Positions 1 to 8,864 are shown, counted from the stretch's first letter. The stretch is 64,000 nucleotides of DNA from Chryseobacterium oleae (GCF_900115055.1 NZ_FOVD01000002.1:248001-312000), one strand, 5' to 3'. Made by a program: numbers and translations. Notes: a model not told the origin generated them from the letters alone.

Positions 1-1
1 A

Positions 2-961
2 AAGCCTCAGAAAAATGATGTGGTTGTTTTTAACTATCCAAGAGACTCTGTGCATACAGCAATCGACAGAAAAGATCCTTACGTTAAAAGATGTGTAGCT
101 GTAGCCGGTGATACGTTTGAAATGAGAGCCGGAAGACTTTTCGTCAACGGAAAACCAGAAACGGTTTTAGGTGATCAGGAAGTACAGCACAGATACATTG
201 TGAATACAGGCAGTCAGCTTGATATTCCAGGACTATATAACACCTACGGATTCTTACCGGTACAGGAGATTCAGGGTGAGAAGGGATATATTTATGCTTT
301 CCAGGGACTGACAGACAAAACGGCTAAAGAAATCAAACAGCTTCCTCAGGTTATTGACATGAAAGAAGATGTTACGCCAAAAGGTGAAGCAGCAGTATAT
401 TATAGAGACGAAGCCAAAACAAAAATAGATACCACACAATCTATCTTCCCGATCAACAAAGCCTGGAACCAGGATTGGTACGGACCTTTAAAGATTCCTA
501 AAAAAGGAGATGTTGTCACCCTTAATCAGGAAACTTTACCGGAATACCAATGGATCATTTCCCAGTACGAGCACAACCGTCTGGAAAACAAAAACGGAAA
601 GATTTTCATCAATGGAAAAGAAACTACACAATATACGATCCAACAGGATTATTATATGATGGTAGGGGATAACAGAGACGCTTCCTTGGATGCAAGATTC
701 TTTGGTTTCGTTCCGGAAGAAAACATTGTAGGAAAACCGATGTTTACATGGATGAGTCTTCAGGGAGCTTTCTCAGACAACAGCTCTACGTATCAGGCTC
801 CGTTCAAAGTGCGTTGGGACAGAATGTTTAAAGCAACCAATACAGGAGAGGCTAATAAAACTTCATACTGGTGGATTGCAGCTATGATCCTTATATTGTT
901 CTTCGGATGGGAATATTTCATGAAATTATTCGGAAAGAAGAAAAAGGAAGAAGAGATATAA
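2..961 (+). CDS. lepB: Signal peptidase I, C-terminal part (5' end outside window)
   Basis: This inner-membrane serine/lysine protease cleaves Sec signal peptides. The reading frame is open from base 2, so the N-terminal membrane anchor and the catalytic serine lie upstream of the window. Visible are the KPQKNDVVVFNYP strand, the catalytic-lysine segment DPYVKRCVAVAGD (lysine codon at 86-88) and the late family box MMVGDNRDASLDARFFGFVP. A long insert between these boxes is usual for Bacteroidetes LepB. One C-terminal membrane helix is followed by a Lys/Glu-rich tail. A GTG at 20 is in frame but is not a credible start, because conserved sequence precedes it. Confidence 0.93.
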   Translation, partial: KPQKNDVVVFNYPRDSVHTAIDRKDPYVKRCVAVAGDTFEMRAGRLFVNGKPETVLGDQEVQHRYIVNTGSQLDIPGLYNTYGFLPVQEIQGEKGYIYAFQGLTDKTAKEIKQLPQVIDMKEDVTPKGEAAVYYRDEAKTKIDTTQSIFPINKAWNQDWYGPLKIPKKGDVVTLNQETLPEYQWIISQYEHNRLENKNGKIFINGKETTQYTIQQDYYMMVGDNRDASLDARFFGFVPEENIVGKPMFTWMSLQGAFSDNSSTYQAPFKVRWDRMFKATNTGEANKTSYWWIAAMILILFFGWEYFMKLFGKKKKEEEI

Positions 962-1019
962 TTGAATCTAAAACTTAAAGATAGAATGAAGTATTTGAAA
1001 AAATACTTCATTTTTTAAT

Positions 1020-1646
1020 ATGATGAATATGACAAATGTATTATTGCCGGTATTTTATATGCCCCCGATTTCATGGTTTTCAGTGTTTTTAAATCCTGAG
1101 AACGAGATTGTATTTGAACAGTTTGAAAATTTTCCGAAGCAGACCTACAGAAACAGAACCAACATCTATGGGGCCAATGGAAAGCTTTCTTTAATAATCC
1201 CTATTAATCATAACGGTAAAAGAGAATTCAAAGATACGGAGATCTCTTACAGGGAAGACTGGAGAAACCTGCACTGGAAATCCATCAAAACTGCTTATCA
1301 GAGCTCGCCTTACTTTGAATACTATGAAGATAAATTTGGGAAAATATATGATCTGAATGAAAAATTTCTTCTGGATTTCAATTTGAAAGCATTGGAAATT
1401 ATACAGCAGATCCTTAAAACAGAAAAGGCACAGTCTTTGAATGAAGAATATATCAAAAATCCTGAAAGTATTAATTTCAGAGAAAAGTTCTCGGCTAAAC
1501 ATCCTTCTGAATTTCAGATGGAGGAATATTACCAGACCTTTTCAGATAAATTAGGATTTTTAGAAGATTTGTCAATTTTAGACCTTATTTGTAACAAAGG
1601 TCCTGAAACTCTGACTTATATAAAAAATATTAAACAATCATACTAA
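1020..1646 (+). CDS. WbqC-like family protein
   Basis: The protein has 208 residues, no signal peptide and no membrane segment. The pattern of an N-terminal LLPVFYMPPISWFS, then YRNRTNIYGANG, then REDWRNLHWKSIKTAYQSSPYFEYY is typical of the WbqC-like family. That family is found in polysaccharide loci and conserved in Bacteroidetes beside lepB; its reaction is not firmly established. It starts 58 bases after lepB stops and probably shares its transcript. ATG codons occur at 1020, 1023 and 1029, so the exact start is uncertain by a few residues. Confidence 0.8.
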   Translation: MMNMTNVLLPVFYMPPISWFSVFLNPENEIVFEQFENFPKQTYRNRTNIYGANGKLSLIIPINHNGKREFKDTEISYREDWRNLHWKSIKTAYQSSPYFEYYEDKFGKIYDLNEKFLLDFNLKALEIIQQILKTEKAQSLNEEYIKNPESINFREKFSAKHPSEFQMEEYYQTFSDKLGFLEDLSILDLICNKGPETLTYIKNIKQSY

Positions 1647-1731
1647 GATAAAATCGCCGTTAAAAGAATTCTCTGGAAAATAAACCAATGAAAATGGCGA
1701 TCGTATATAACTTTAAAGTAAATATCAACAT

Positions 1732-3414
1732 ATGAAAAAGGTATTATTAGCAGCTGTTTTTCTGACAGGTTTTAGTTTCTCTTATGCTCAGGAAGCTCAG
1801 GCTAAAAGCATTGATCCCAAGGAAGATAAAGATCTGATGACTTGGTATCATAAAGATTTCTCAACATCAAAAGTATACGGAGTAAATACAGCAAACGCTT
1901 ATAAATATTTAGAATCCAAAGGCCTTAAGCCTAAAACTGTGGTAGTAGGAGTTTTAGACAGTGGTGTTCAGGTAGATCACCCGGGTCTTGTGAAAAACGT
2001 ATGGTCAAATCCTAACGAAGTTCCCGGAAACGGAAAAGATGACGATGGAAACGGATACATCGATGATGTGCACGGCTGGAACTTTATCGGTGGAAAAAAC
2101 GGTGATATTGATATCGACAATATGGAGGTAACAAGAGTTGTTGCTAAATACAAACCGGTTTTCGAAGGCGATGATTCTGCAAAAAACAAAGCAAACCAGG
2201 CAAAAATGCCGGAAGAATTTGCGATGTACATGAAGTCTAAAGAACTTTTCAACAAAAAAAGTATTGAAGCAAAACAGAATCTTCAGACTTATACAATGAT
2301 CAACAGTTTGATCCCTAATATGGTGAAATTGTTGGGAGGTAAGCCTGTAACTGCTGAAACCTTACAGGGAATTAAACCTCCTACGGACCAGAAAGATGCT
2401 ATCGCGGTACAAGTTCTGGGGCAGGTTTCTCAAAGTCCTGAATTCAAAGGGAAATCTTCTGCAGATTTCGAAAAACTGATGAAAGAGCAGATGAAAGAAG
2501 CAATCGATCATTATGCACCACAATCCAAGCAGTACGATCTGAGCTATGATCCGAGAAAAGAAATTGTAGGTGATAACTATGACGACTATGTTGAAAAAAT
2601 CTACGGAAACAATGACTACGAAGGACCTGACGCAGAACACGGAACACACGTTGCCGGTATTATTGCTGGTCTTCCTCAAGGCAAAGAAATACAGTATGGA
2701 GTAGCTTCTAAAGTAGCTAAAATTATGTCTGTAAGAACCGTTCCAAACGGAGACGAAAGAGATAAAGATGTGGCAAATGCGATCAGATATGCAGTAGATA
2801 ATGGAGCTAAGGTGTTAAACATGAGCTTCGGAAAACCGGTTTCTCCAGGGAAAAATGTAGTTTGGGATGCTTTTAAATATGCTGAAGACAAAGGAGTTCT
2901 TTTGGTGAAAGCAGCAGGTAACGAAAATGAAGATGTTGCAGAACACCTTGCATTCCCTACGAACTTTAAAAATGTTACAGATGAAAAACCTTTCGTAACT
3001 AACGTATTGGTTGTAGGAGCCAGCACCAACAGAAATAACGAACTGAGAGCAGATTTCTCCAATTACAACAAGAAAATGGTTAACGTTTTCGCACCAGGAG
3101 AAGAAATCTATTCTACAGTACCTAAAAACGAATATAAATATCTTCAGGGAACTTCTATGGCTTCACCTGTAGTAGCAGGAGCAGCAGCCGTATTATTGGC
3201 TTATATGCCCAACCTTAAACCTGATCAGATCATTGAAGCACTTGTAAAGAGCAGCAACCTGAGCTCGGAGAACAAATTTCCGGAGTATTCTCAGGCCGGA
3301 GGGGTTATTGATCTTCAGAAAGCAGCTGAATATGCTTACACGAATTTCTACAACGGAAAATCTTCACCATCGAAGAAGCCTGCGAAATCCGTAAAAAAGG
3401 CTGTTAAAAAATAA
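1732..3414 (+). CDS. Secreted S8 family serine peptidase (subtilase)
   Basis: This 560-residue protein starts with a signal peptide (cleavage near SYAQ-EA). It carries the subtilisin triad: Asp76 in VLDSGVQVDHPG, His303 in EHGTHVAG and Ser475 in GTSMASPVVAG. About 150 extra residues, rich in Lys, Gln and Asp, separate the Asp and His boxes; the nearby DDDGNGYIDD resembles a calcium-binding loop. The C-terminus is a basic SPSKKPAKSVKKAVKK tail without a type IX secretion domain. It is probably a periplasmic or outer-membrane-associated protease. It is followed by a clear terminator, so it is likely monocistronic. Confidence 0.92.
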   Translation: MKKVLLAAVFLTGFSFSYAQEAQAKSIDPKEDKDLMTWYHKDFSTSKVYGVNTANAYKYLESKGLKPKTVVVGVLDSGVQVDHPGLVKNVWSNPNEVPGNGKDDDGNGYIDDVHGWNFIGGKNGDIDIDNMEVTRVVAKYKPVFEGDDSAKNKANQAKMPEEFAMYMKSKELFNKKSIEAKQNLQTYTMINSLIPNMVKLLGGKPVTAETLQGIKPPTDQKDAIAVQVLGQVSQSPEFKGKSSADFEKLMKEQMKEAIDHYAPQSKQYDLSYDPRKEIVGDNYDDYVEKIYGNNDYEGPDAEHGTHVAGIIAGLPQGKEIQYGVASKVAKIMSVRTVPNGDERDKDVANAIRYAVDNGAKVLNMSFGKPVSPGKNVVWDAFKYAEDKGVLLVKAAGNENEDVAEHLAFPTNFKNVTDEKPFVTNVLVVGASTNRNNELRADFSNYNKKMVNVFAPGEEIYSTVPKNEYKYLQGTSMASPVVAGAAAVLLAYMPNLKPDQIIEALVKSSNLSSENKFPEYSQAGGVIDLQKAAEYAYTNFYNGKSSPSKKPAKSVKKAVKK

Positions 3415-3446
3415 TATATCTCCCTGTATATAAGGAGAAACCATTT

Positions 3447-3476
3447 AAAGTCCGAAATTTTCGGACTTTTTTTATT
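3447..3476 (+). terminator. Rho-independent terminator after the subtilase
   Basis: The arms AAAGTCCGAA (3447-3456) and TTCGGACTTT (3460-3469) pair perfectly around a three-base loop and are followed by a T-rich tract. Confidence 0.88.
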
Positions 3477-3539
3477 TTTATTTTTCAATTTGGCACGGTT
3501 TTTTGTAACTTTATAAATAACAAAATAATAAACAACAAA

Positions 3540-4031
3540 ATGAAAAAGTTACTACTTGCAGGGATGATTGGAACATCACTTTTTGCAGTGTCTTGTTCCT
3601 CAGTGAAAAAAGCAGAAACGTCACAAAACCAAAGAGTTGAATACCTTAAATTAAAAGGCGACTGGCAGATTGTCAGCGTTGATTATGAAAAAGGATTCAA
3701 AATCAAGCCTTTTGACGAAGGTGCAGATGCTCAGTGTTTTGTAGGAAGCCATTGGAGATTAATCCCAAATAATTACACCGGTGCCTACACTTTAAACGGA
3801 GGAGGAGCTTGCCCAAGCATTACTCAGCCAATCAAATTTGAAGTAAAAGACGGCAATACTTTCATGTTTAAAAAAATCGCTGAGGGAACTAAAGCTAAGC
3901 AAAATCTTGCAGGATATTCTTTAACGATTACCAACCAGTCTACAGATCAGTTCTCACTTGTACAAAGCGTTCCATTCGACGGAAACACAGTACAGGTGGT
4001 TTACAACTTCCAGAGAACAGGAATGAAATAA
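3540..4031 (+). CDS. Lipocalin-like lipoprotein
   Basis: This 163-residue protein has a lipoprotein signal ending at Cys19 (LFAVSC). The mature part begins with YLKLKGDWQIVSVDY, the opening of lipocalin-like domains common in Flavobacteriia, and continues as alternating beta strands ending in VVYNFQRTG. It presumably sits in the outer or inner membrane leaflet. The ligand is unknown. The downstream OmpA lipoprotein gene starts 26 bases after the stop, which suggests co-transcription. Confidence 0.75.
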   Translation: MKKLLLAGMIGTSLFAVSCSSVKKAETSQNQRVEYLKLKGDWQIVSVDYEKGFKIKPFDEGADAQCFVGSHWRLIPNNYTGAYTLNGGGACPSITQPIKFEVKDGNTFMFKKIAEGTKAKQNLAGYSLTITNQSTDQFSLVQSVPFDGNTVQVVYNFQRTGMK

Positions 4032-4056
4032 TTTATCAACATAAAAGATCAAAAAA

Positions 4057-4746
4057 ATGAAATTTACTAAAACATATATAGGAGCTCTTTTCTTATCATC
4101 AGCATTATTATTAACCAGCTGTGAAGCTGTTCAGAATTCTAACCATCAGCAGAGAGGTACAGCAGTAGGTGTTGCATCAGGAGCTGTGATCGGAGGTATT
4201 TTGGGGAATAATGTAGGAAGTGGTAAAAACTCAGCTTTAGGAGCAGTATTGGGAGGTATTATCGGTGGTGTTGCAGGTAACGTTATCGGTAACAAAATGG
4301 ATAAACAAGCTAAGCAGATTAAGGAAACTTTACCAGGTGCTGAAGTAGAAAGAGTAGGTGACGGTATTAAGATTACCATGAACGAAAGCATCGTAAACTT
4401 TGCTTTTGACTCTTCAAATTTAACTTCCGTTGCACAGACCAACCTTAATAAATTAGCTCAGGTCCTTGCTGACAACCCGGATACGAACATCAATATCTAC
4501 GGTCATACAGACAGCAAAGGTGCAGATTCTTATAACTTATCTCTTTCTCAAAGAAGAGCAGATGCAGTAAAAGCTTACTTATCTGGAAAAGGAATCGCTT
4601 CTGCAAGAATGATCACGAAAGGTGAAGGTGAATCTATGCCTGTGGCAAGCAACGATACTGAAGAAGGAAGAGCTAAAAACAGAAGAGTAGAATTCGCTAT
4701 TACAGCTAATGAGAAAATGATTAATGACGCCAAGCAAGGGCAGTAA
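4057..4746 (+). CDS. OmpA-family lipoprotein with glycine zipper
   Basis: The 229-residue product has a lipobox with Cys22 (LLLTSC). Residues about 35-85 are a glycine-zipper region (repeated GxxxG, such as GGILGNNVGSG and GGIIGGVAGNVIG). Residues 110-225 form an OmpA C-terminal peptidoglycan-binding domain with NIYGHTDSKGADSYNLSLSQ and NRRVEF. It probably tethers the outer membrane to peptidoglycan, like YiaD/Pal-type proteins. It forms a likely two-gene unit with the lipocalin-like gene and ends at a strong terminator. Confidence 0.9.
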   Translation: MKFTKTYIGALFLSSALLLTSCEAVQNSNHQQRGTAVGVASGAVIGGILGNNVGSGKNSALGAVLGGIIGGVAGNVIGNKMDKQAKQIKETLPGAEVERVGDGIKITMNESIVNFAFDSSNLTSVAQTNLNKLAQVLADNPDTNINIYGHTDSKGADSYNLSLSQRRADAVKAYLSGKGIASARMITKGEGESMPVASNDTEEGRAKNRRVEFAITANEKMINDAKQGQ

Positions 4747-4777
4747 TTAATTTAATATATAAATATTTTCGTAAAAG

Positions 4778-4798
4778 ACCGCTCCGGCGGTTTTTTTT
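4778..4798 (+). terminator. Rho-independent terminator after ompA-like gene
   Basis: ACCGC (4778-4782) and GCGGT (4787-4791) flank a TCCG tetraloop followed by eight T residues. Confidence 0.85.
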
Positions 4799-4828
4799 GT
4801 ATTTTTATGCTATGAATTTTGAATTTGC

Positions 4829-4836
4829 TATTTTTG
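4829..4836 (+). promoter_or_regulatory. -7 element (TATTTTTG) of the polyprenyl-arabinose operon
   Basis: The octamer fits TAnnTTTG exactly and ends 17 bases before the ATG at 4854. No TTG lies at the usual distance upstream, so only the -7 part is claimed. Confidence 0.5.
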
Positions 4837-4853
4837 TAACTGAATTAACATAA

Positions 4854-5741
4854 ATGAAGAAATATCTTAAACTCCTCCGGGTGGAGCAATGGGTGAAAAA
4901 CCTGTTTGTTTTTGTTCCTCTGTTCTTTTCGGGAAACATTACAAACATAGACTTACTAAGCAAAAGTATCTTTGCATTTATTATTTTTTCCCTCGCAGCA
5001 AGTGTAGTCTATATTCTCAATGATTATAACGATATAGAGGCCGACAGTAAGCATCCCGAAAAAAGAAGAAGACCTCTTGCAAGCGGTGCTATTTCAAAAC
5101 CGAAGGCCTTAAGCATTCTTGCAGCACTCGTTATTGTTGATGTGGCTCTGGTAGGTCTTGCTCAACTTTATTTTCACGAACCTTTATGGAAATTTGCCAC
5201 GATCATAGGACTTTATATTGTGATCAATCTTGCCTATACTTTTAAACTGAAGCACGTTCCGATCATTGATATTTTCATCATCGCTACAGGTTTTGTACTG
5301 AGAGTTCTAGCAGGTGGATACATCACCGGAATAGGGATCTCACAGTGGGCGATCCTGCTGACTTTTGTGCTCGCTCTTGTTTTAGCCATCGGAAAAAGAA
5401 GAGGAGAGCTGATAAATGCACAGGTTTCAGGAAAGACAAGAAAGGCTTTGGACGGATACAATGTACAGTTTGCAGATATTGCCCTGTCTATTTCAGTAAC
5501 GTTAGCCATTGTCTGCTATCTGATGTTTACCCTTTCACCTGAAGTTCAGGGAAGATTTCATCAGCGGGTTTTTTATACCGTCATATTTGTAGTCTTTGCT
5601 TTTTTAAGATATCTGCAGCAGACTTTAGTATACAACAGAACAGAATCTCCTACAAAAATTGTCTACAGAGACCGGTATATCCAGGTGACTTTGGTACTTT
5701 GGGTAGCCGCATTTTTAATCCAGATTTATTTTAAAAAATGA
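4854..5741 (+). CDS. UbiA-type polyprenyl-phosphate phosphoribosyltransferase
   Basis: This 295-residue integral membrane prenyltransferase of the UbiA superfamily has about eight or nine hydrophobic helices. The first acidic motif NDYNDIEAD (residues 56-64) is followed by HPEKRRRPLASG, as in decaprenyl-phosphate phosphoribosyltransferases (mycobacterial Rv3806c type). That enzyme joins PRPP to a polyprenyl phosphate. The neighbours are a DprE1-like oxidase, a DprE2-like reductase and a HAD phosphatase, the enzymes expected next in such a pathway. Its stop codon overlaps the next start (ATGA at 5738). The lipid chain length in this organism is unknown. Confidence 0.86.
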   Translation: MKKYLKLLRVEQWVKNLFVFVPLFFSGNITNIDLLSKSIFAFIIFSLAASVVYILNDYNDIEADSKHPEKRRRPLASGAISKPKALSILAALVIVDVALVGLAQLYFHEPLWKFATIIGLYIVINLAYTFKLKHVPIIDIFIIATGFVLRVLAGGYITGIGISQWAILLTFVLALVLAIGKRRGELINAQVSGKTRKALDGYNVQFADIALSISVTLAIVCYLMFTLSPEVQGRFHQRVFYTVIFVVFAFLRYLQQTLVYNRTESPTKIVYRDRYIQVTLVLWVAAFLIQIYFKK

Positions 5742-7057
5742 AGCCAAATTTCACACAGAAAGTTACTAACTGGGGCAATTTCCCGGTAGTAGAAAAAGAA
5801 ATGAGATCTGAGGACAGCTTCAAAAGAATCAAGGAGTTTGTACTTAATCATAACGAAATCATTGCCAGAGGAAACGGAAGATGCTACGGCGACGCTTCCC
5901 TGGGAGAAACCATATTTTCTACCAAAAAATTAAATAAATTCATCAGTTTCGATCGTCTCAACGGGGTGATAGAATGTGAATCCGGGGTATTGCTTTCGGA
6001 TGTACTTGAAATTTCAGTTCCGCAGGGATATTTTCTGTACGTAACACCGGGGACGAAATTTATTTCCGTGGGAGGAGCCATTGCTTCAGATGTTCACGGG
6101 AAAAATCATCATGCAGAAGGTTGCTTTTCAGAATATGTGATCGAGTTTAAGCTGATGACCGAAAGAGGAGAAATCATCACATGTTCCAGAGAAGAAAATT
6201 CGGATAAATTCTGGGCCACTATTGGCGGAATGGGGCTTACCGGAATTATTCTTACTGTAAAATTTAAGCTTAAAAATATAGAATCTGCCTACATCCGCCA
6301 GGAAAGCATTAAAGCAGAGAATCTGGACGAAATTTTCAGGCTCTTTGAAGAAAGTGAAAACTGGACGTACACTGTAGCGTGGATAGACTGTCTGCAAAAA
6401 GGAAAAGATCTTGGAAGAAGTATTCTGATGAGAGGAGAACACGCCTTTCAGCATGAGCTTCCTCAAAATCTGACCAAACAACCTTTAAGACTGAAGAAAA
6501 AATTTCAGCCTACGGTTCCGTTTTATTTTCCGGGATTTGTTCTGAATGCACTCACCGTAAAAATATTCAATCTGCTGTATTACAAAAAGCAGACTAAGAA
6601 AGAAGTGAAGTCTTTTATCGACTATGAAACCTTTTTCTATCCGCTGGATGCCATCACCGACTGGAATAAGATTTATGGAAAATCAGGATTTATCCAATAC
6701 CAGATGGTGATTCCGAAAGAAGCAGGGAAAGAAGGGATGAAACAGATTCTTGAAACCATTGCAGCAAGCGGAAACGGATCGTTTTTAGCGGTTTTAAAAC
6801 TCTTCGGGAAAAACAATCCGGAGGCTTACAATTCATTTCCTTTTGAAGGCTATACGCTAGCCCTCGACTTTAAAGTGAATTCAAAACTGAAGAAACTGGT
6901 AGAGAAATTAGATGATACCGTTCAGCAGTTCGGAGGTAGGATTTATCTTACCAAGGACAGCATGAGCAGGTCTTCACTCACGAATTACCTTAAAAATATT
7001 CAAAGTTCAAAATTTGTGTCTTTACAGCACAAAAGAATCATAAATAACAATTCATAA
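5738..7057 (+). CDS. FAD-dependent DprE1-like oxidase
   Basis: This 439-residue flavoprotein of the VAO/GLD oxidoreductase type is predicted to oxidise the 2'-OH of a polyprenyl-phosphoryl ribose. FAD-site features are ARGNGRCYGDASLGE near residues 43-57 and GGAIASDVHGKNHHAEG; the latter nearly matches mycobacterial DprE1. Lys406 in GGRIYLTKDS corresponds to DprE1 Lys418. The position of DprE1 Cys387, the target of covalent benzothiazinones, is Ala375 here (GYTLALDF). The gene overlaps the preceding one by four bases and the next by one base, so translation is probably coupled. Confidence 0.87.
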   Translation: MKPNFTQKVTNWGNFPVVEKEMRSEDSFKRIKEFVLNHNEIIARGNGRCYGDASLGETIFSTKKLNKFISFDRLNGVIECESGVLLSDVLEISVPQGYFLYVTPGTKFISVGGAIASDVHGKNHHAEGCFSEYVIEFKLMTERGEIITCSREENSDKFWATIGGMGLTGIILTVKFKLKNIESAYIRQESIKAENLDEIFRLFEESENWTYTVAWIDCLQKGKDLGRSILMRGEHAFQHELPQNLTKQPLRLKKKFQPTVPFYFPGFVLNALTVKIFNLLYYKKQTKKEVKSFIDYETFFYPLDAITDWNKIYGKSGFIQYQMVIPKEAGKEGMKQILETIAASGNGSFLAVLKLFGKNNPEAYNSFPFEGYTLALDFKVNSKLKKLVEKLDDTVQQFGGRIYLTKDSMSRSSLTNYLKNIQSSKFVSLQHKRIINNNS

Positions 7058-7782
7058 TGATAGTTCTGGGAAGTACGTCTGAAGTGGCGCAGGCTTTTGT
7101 GGAAAAGGCTCTTCAGGAAGGAGAACAGTTTGAAAAAATATACCTTTTCACTTCAAATAAAGAGACAACGGAAAGATTTGCGAGACACATTGATGTCAAA
7201 TTTCTGCAGCAGTCCGAAGTCATCGAAATTGATCTGATGAAAGAAATTGATTACACTACATTTGATCATGTCAGTTCAAATGTATTATTTTGTGCCGTAG
7301 GATATTTGGGAGATGGGACTGAGGAAGGTCTTTATGACAACAGGAATACAGAAAGGATTATTAGTATCAATTATTCAAAACTGATTCCTGTGATGAACTA
7401 TTTTGCACAGAAGTTTGAAAGCAGAAGATCCGGAACCATTATCGGGCTATCATCGGTAGCCGGAGATCGCGGAAGACAGAGCAATTTTATCTATGGTAGT
7501 GCAAAAGCGGCTTTTACGGCTTATCTTAGTGGTCTTAGAAATTATCTTTTTGAGAAAAAAGTACATGTTCTTACGATCAAACCGGGCTTTATGGCAACGA
7601 AAATGACGGAAGGACTGCCTTTAAATCCTAAACTGACTGCAACTCCCAAACAGGCGGCTGCATGCATTTATAAAGCATTCAAAAAGCAGAAAAATGTGGC
7701 ATATGTTTTGCCGGTTTGGAGTATTATCATGATGATTATCAGGAATATACCTGAATTTATATTCAAAAAATTAAAGCTTTAA
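7057..7782 (+). CDS. Short-chain dehydrogenase, DprE2-like
   Basis: This 241-residue protein has a Rossmann fold beginning VLGSTSEVAQAF and the SDR active site Y146xxxK150 (YGSAKAAF), preceded by GLSSVAGDRG. Beside the DprE1-like oxidase, it is predicted to reduce the 2'-keto intermediate and complete epimerisation of ribose to arabinose, as DprE2 does in mycobacteria. Its start overlaps the preceding stop by one base. The C-terminus is hydrophobic and basic, which fits membrane association. The exact substrate is inferred from gene order. Confidence 0.83.
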   Translation: MIVLGSTSEVAQAFVEKALQEGEQFEKIYLFTSNKETTERFARHIDVKFLQQSEVIEIDLMKEIDYTTFDHVSSNVLFCAVGYLGDGTEEGLYDNRNTERIISINYSKLIPVMNYFAQKFESRRSGTIIGLSSVAGDRGRQSNFIYGSAKAAFTAYLSGLRNYLFEKKVHVLTIKPGFMATKMTEGLPLNPKLTATPKQAAACIYKAFKKQKNVAYVLPVWSIIMMIIRNIPEFIFKKLKL

Positions 7783-7786
7783 TAAA

Positions 7787-8374
7787 ATGAAAAAACTGTA
7801 TTGTTTTGATTTTGACGGAACCCTGACGTATAAGGATACAATGTTTATGTACCTTAAATTCTACGATTCTACCAAATTCCGGATACAGTTTTTGAGACAC
7901 GTTCCTCTTTTCATTTTGCTGAAACTAAAACTTGCCGAAACGGAAAAAGTAAAGAAAAGCTTTATCGGTTCTATTCTGAAAGGACAGACCCAGGAAAAGA
8001 TCGAATTGAAATCTAAGCAGTTTTTTGAACATCATTATCCCAAAATCGTAAGGGAAAACGCCCTCGACTTTATACAAAATATCGATAGGAATAATACACA
8101 GAGTTTATTGGTAACCGCGTCGCTGGATATCTGGGTAAAACCTTTTGCAGAAGAACTGAAGATGCAGCTGGTATCCACACGTGCGGAGTTTAAGAATGGT
8201 ATTTTTACAGGAAACTTCATAGGCAAAAACTGCAACGGAAAAGAGAAACTGGTGAGAATAAAAGCTGAAATTCACGACTCTAAATACGATAAAATAATCG
8301 CTTTCGGAGATACTTCCGGAGATCGCCAGATGCTTAAATGGGCAAATGAAGGTCATTACCAATTTTTTCACTAA
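7787..8374 (+). CDS. HAD-IB family phosphatase (candidate for the 5-phosphate removal step)
   Basis: The 195-residue HAD hydrolase has motif I FDFDGTLT (Asp8, Asp10), motif II VTAS and motif III-IV FGDTSGDRQML. The cap resembles phosphoserine-phosphatase-type HAD-IB enzymes. It begins four bases after the DprE2-like gene. The pathway needs removal of the 5-phosphate from polyprenyl-phosphoryl-5-phosphoribose, and this is the only phosphatase gene in the cluster, so it is a reasonable candidate. In mycobacteria that step is assigned to an unrelated PAP2-type protein (Rv3807c), so this would be a non-homologous replacement. Confidence 0.8.
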   Translation: MKKLYCFDFDGTLTYKDTMFMYLKFYDSTKFRIQFLRHVPLFILLKLKLAETEKVKKSFIGSILKGQTQEKIELKSKQFFEHHYPKIVRENALDFIQNIDRNNTQSLLVTASLDIWVKPFAEELKMQLVSTRAEFKNGIFTGNFIGKNCNGKEKLVRIKAEIHDSKYDKIIAFGDTSGDRQMLKWANEGHYQFFH

Positions 8375-8397
8375 TTTTGGATGGTAAAAATGTAAAA

Positions 8398-8862
8398 ATG
8401 AAAAGACTGCTTGTGATAGGTACTGCAATCTTAATGAGCTGTACAGCTACGCCATCTCAAACATCATCAGATATGCAGAAAAATGCAGAACTTCTGGTGT
8501 CTGAGTCGCAGGGCGGTAAAGATGAAGCCGGATTTACCATTATTAAGAATGAACAGGAATTCCGTAACGCTATTAAAGGCAGTTTCGGTCTTATCGATTT
8601 GAAAAAAGAGCCATCCGTTAACTATCCGAAATTTCCAAAAAACAAAAAAGTGGTTTTGTATCATATGGGACTTTTCAGATCGGGTAGCCACAGAATTACC
8701 AGCATTAAAAACACATCCGTAAAAAATAATATCCTGTATGTGGAAGTTCCCGCTACAGCTTCAGGCGGAATGGAAATTCAGGTACTTTCAAATCCCTGGT
8801 TTATTTTTGCTGTTCCTTCAGATTATCAGTTTACCTCAGTAGAATTAAAATATTCCAATTAA
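8398..8862 (+). CDS. Lipoprotein with PrcB C-terminal-like domain
   Basis: The ATG at 8398 is chosen because it directly precedes a lipoprotein signal (MKRLLVIGTAILMSC, Cys15); an in-frame TTG at 8377 would only add a hydrophilic leader. The mature part (about 140 residues) has KKVVLYHMGLFRSGSHRITSI followed by short strands, which resembles the PrcB C-terminal fold of protease-complex subunits. The match is weak and made by eye. It lies three bases before the cysteine desulfurase gene, so the two are probably co-transcribed. Confidence 0.65.
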   Translation: MKRLLVIGTAILMSCTATPSQTSSDMQKNAELLVSESQGGKDEAGFTIIKNEQEFRNAIKGSFGLIDLKKEPSVNYPKFPKNKKVVLYHMGLFRSGSHRITSIKNTSVKNNILYVEVPATASGGMEIQVLSNPWFIFAVPSDYQFTSVELKYSN

Positions 8863-8864
8863 AA

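Noticed and set aside
4854..8374. Recently transferred actinobacterial DNA
   Set aside because: The genes are as AT-rich as their surroundings, use the same codons by eye and have a Bacteroidetes -7 element; only ancient transfer could be argued.
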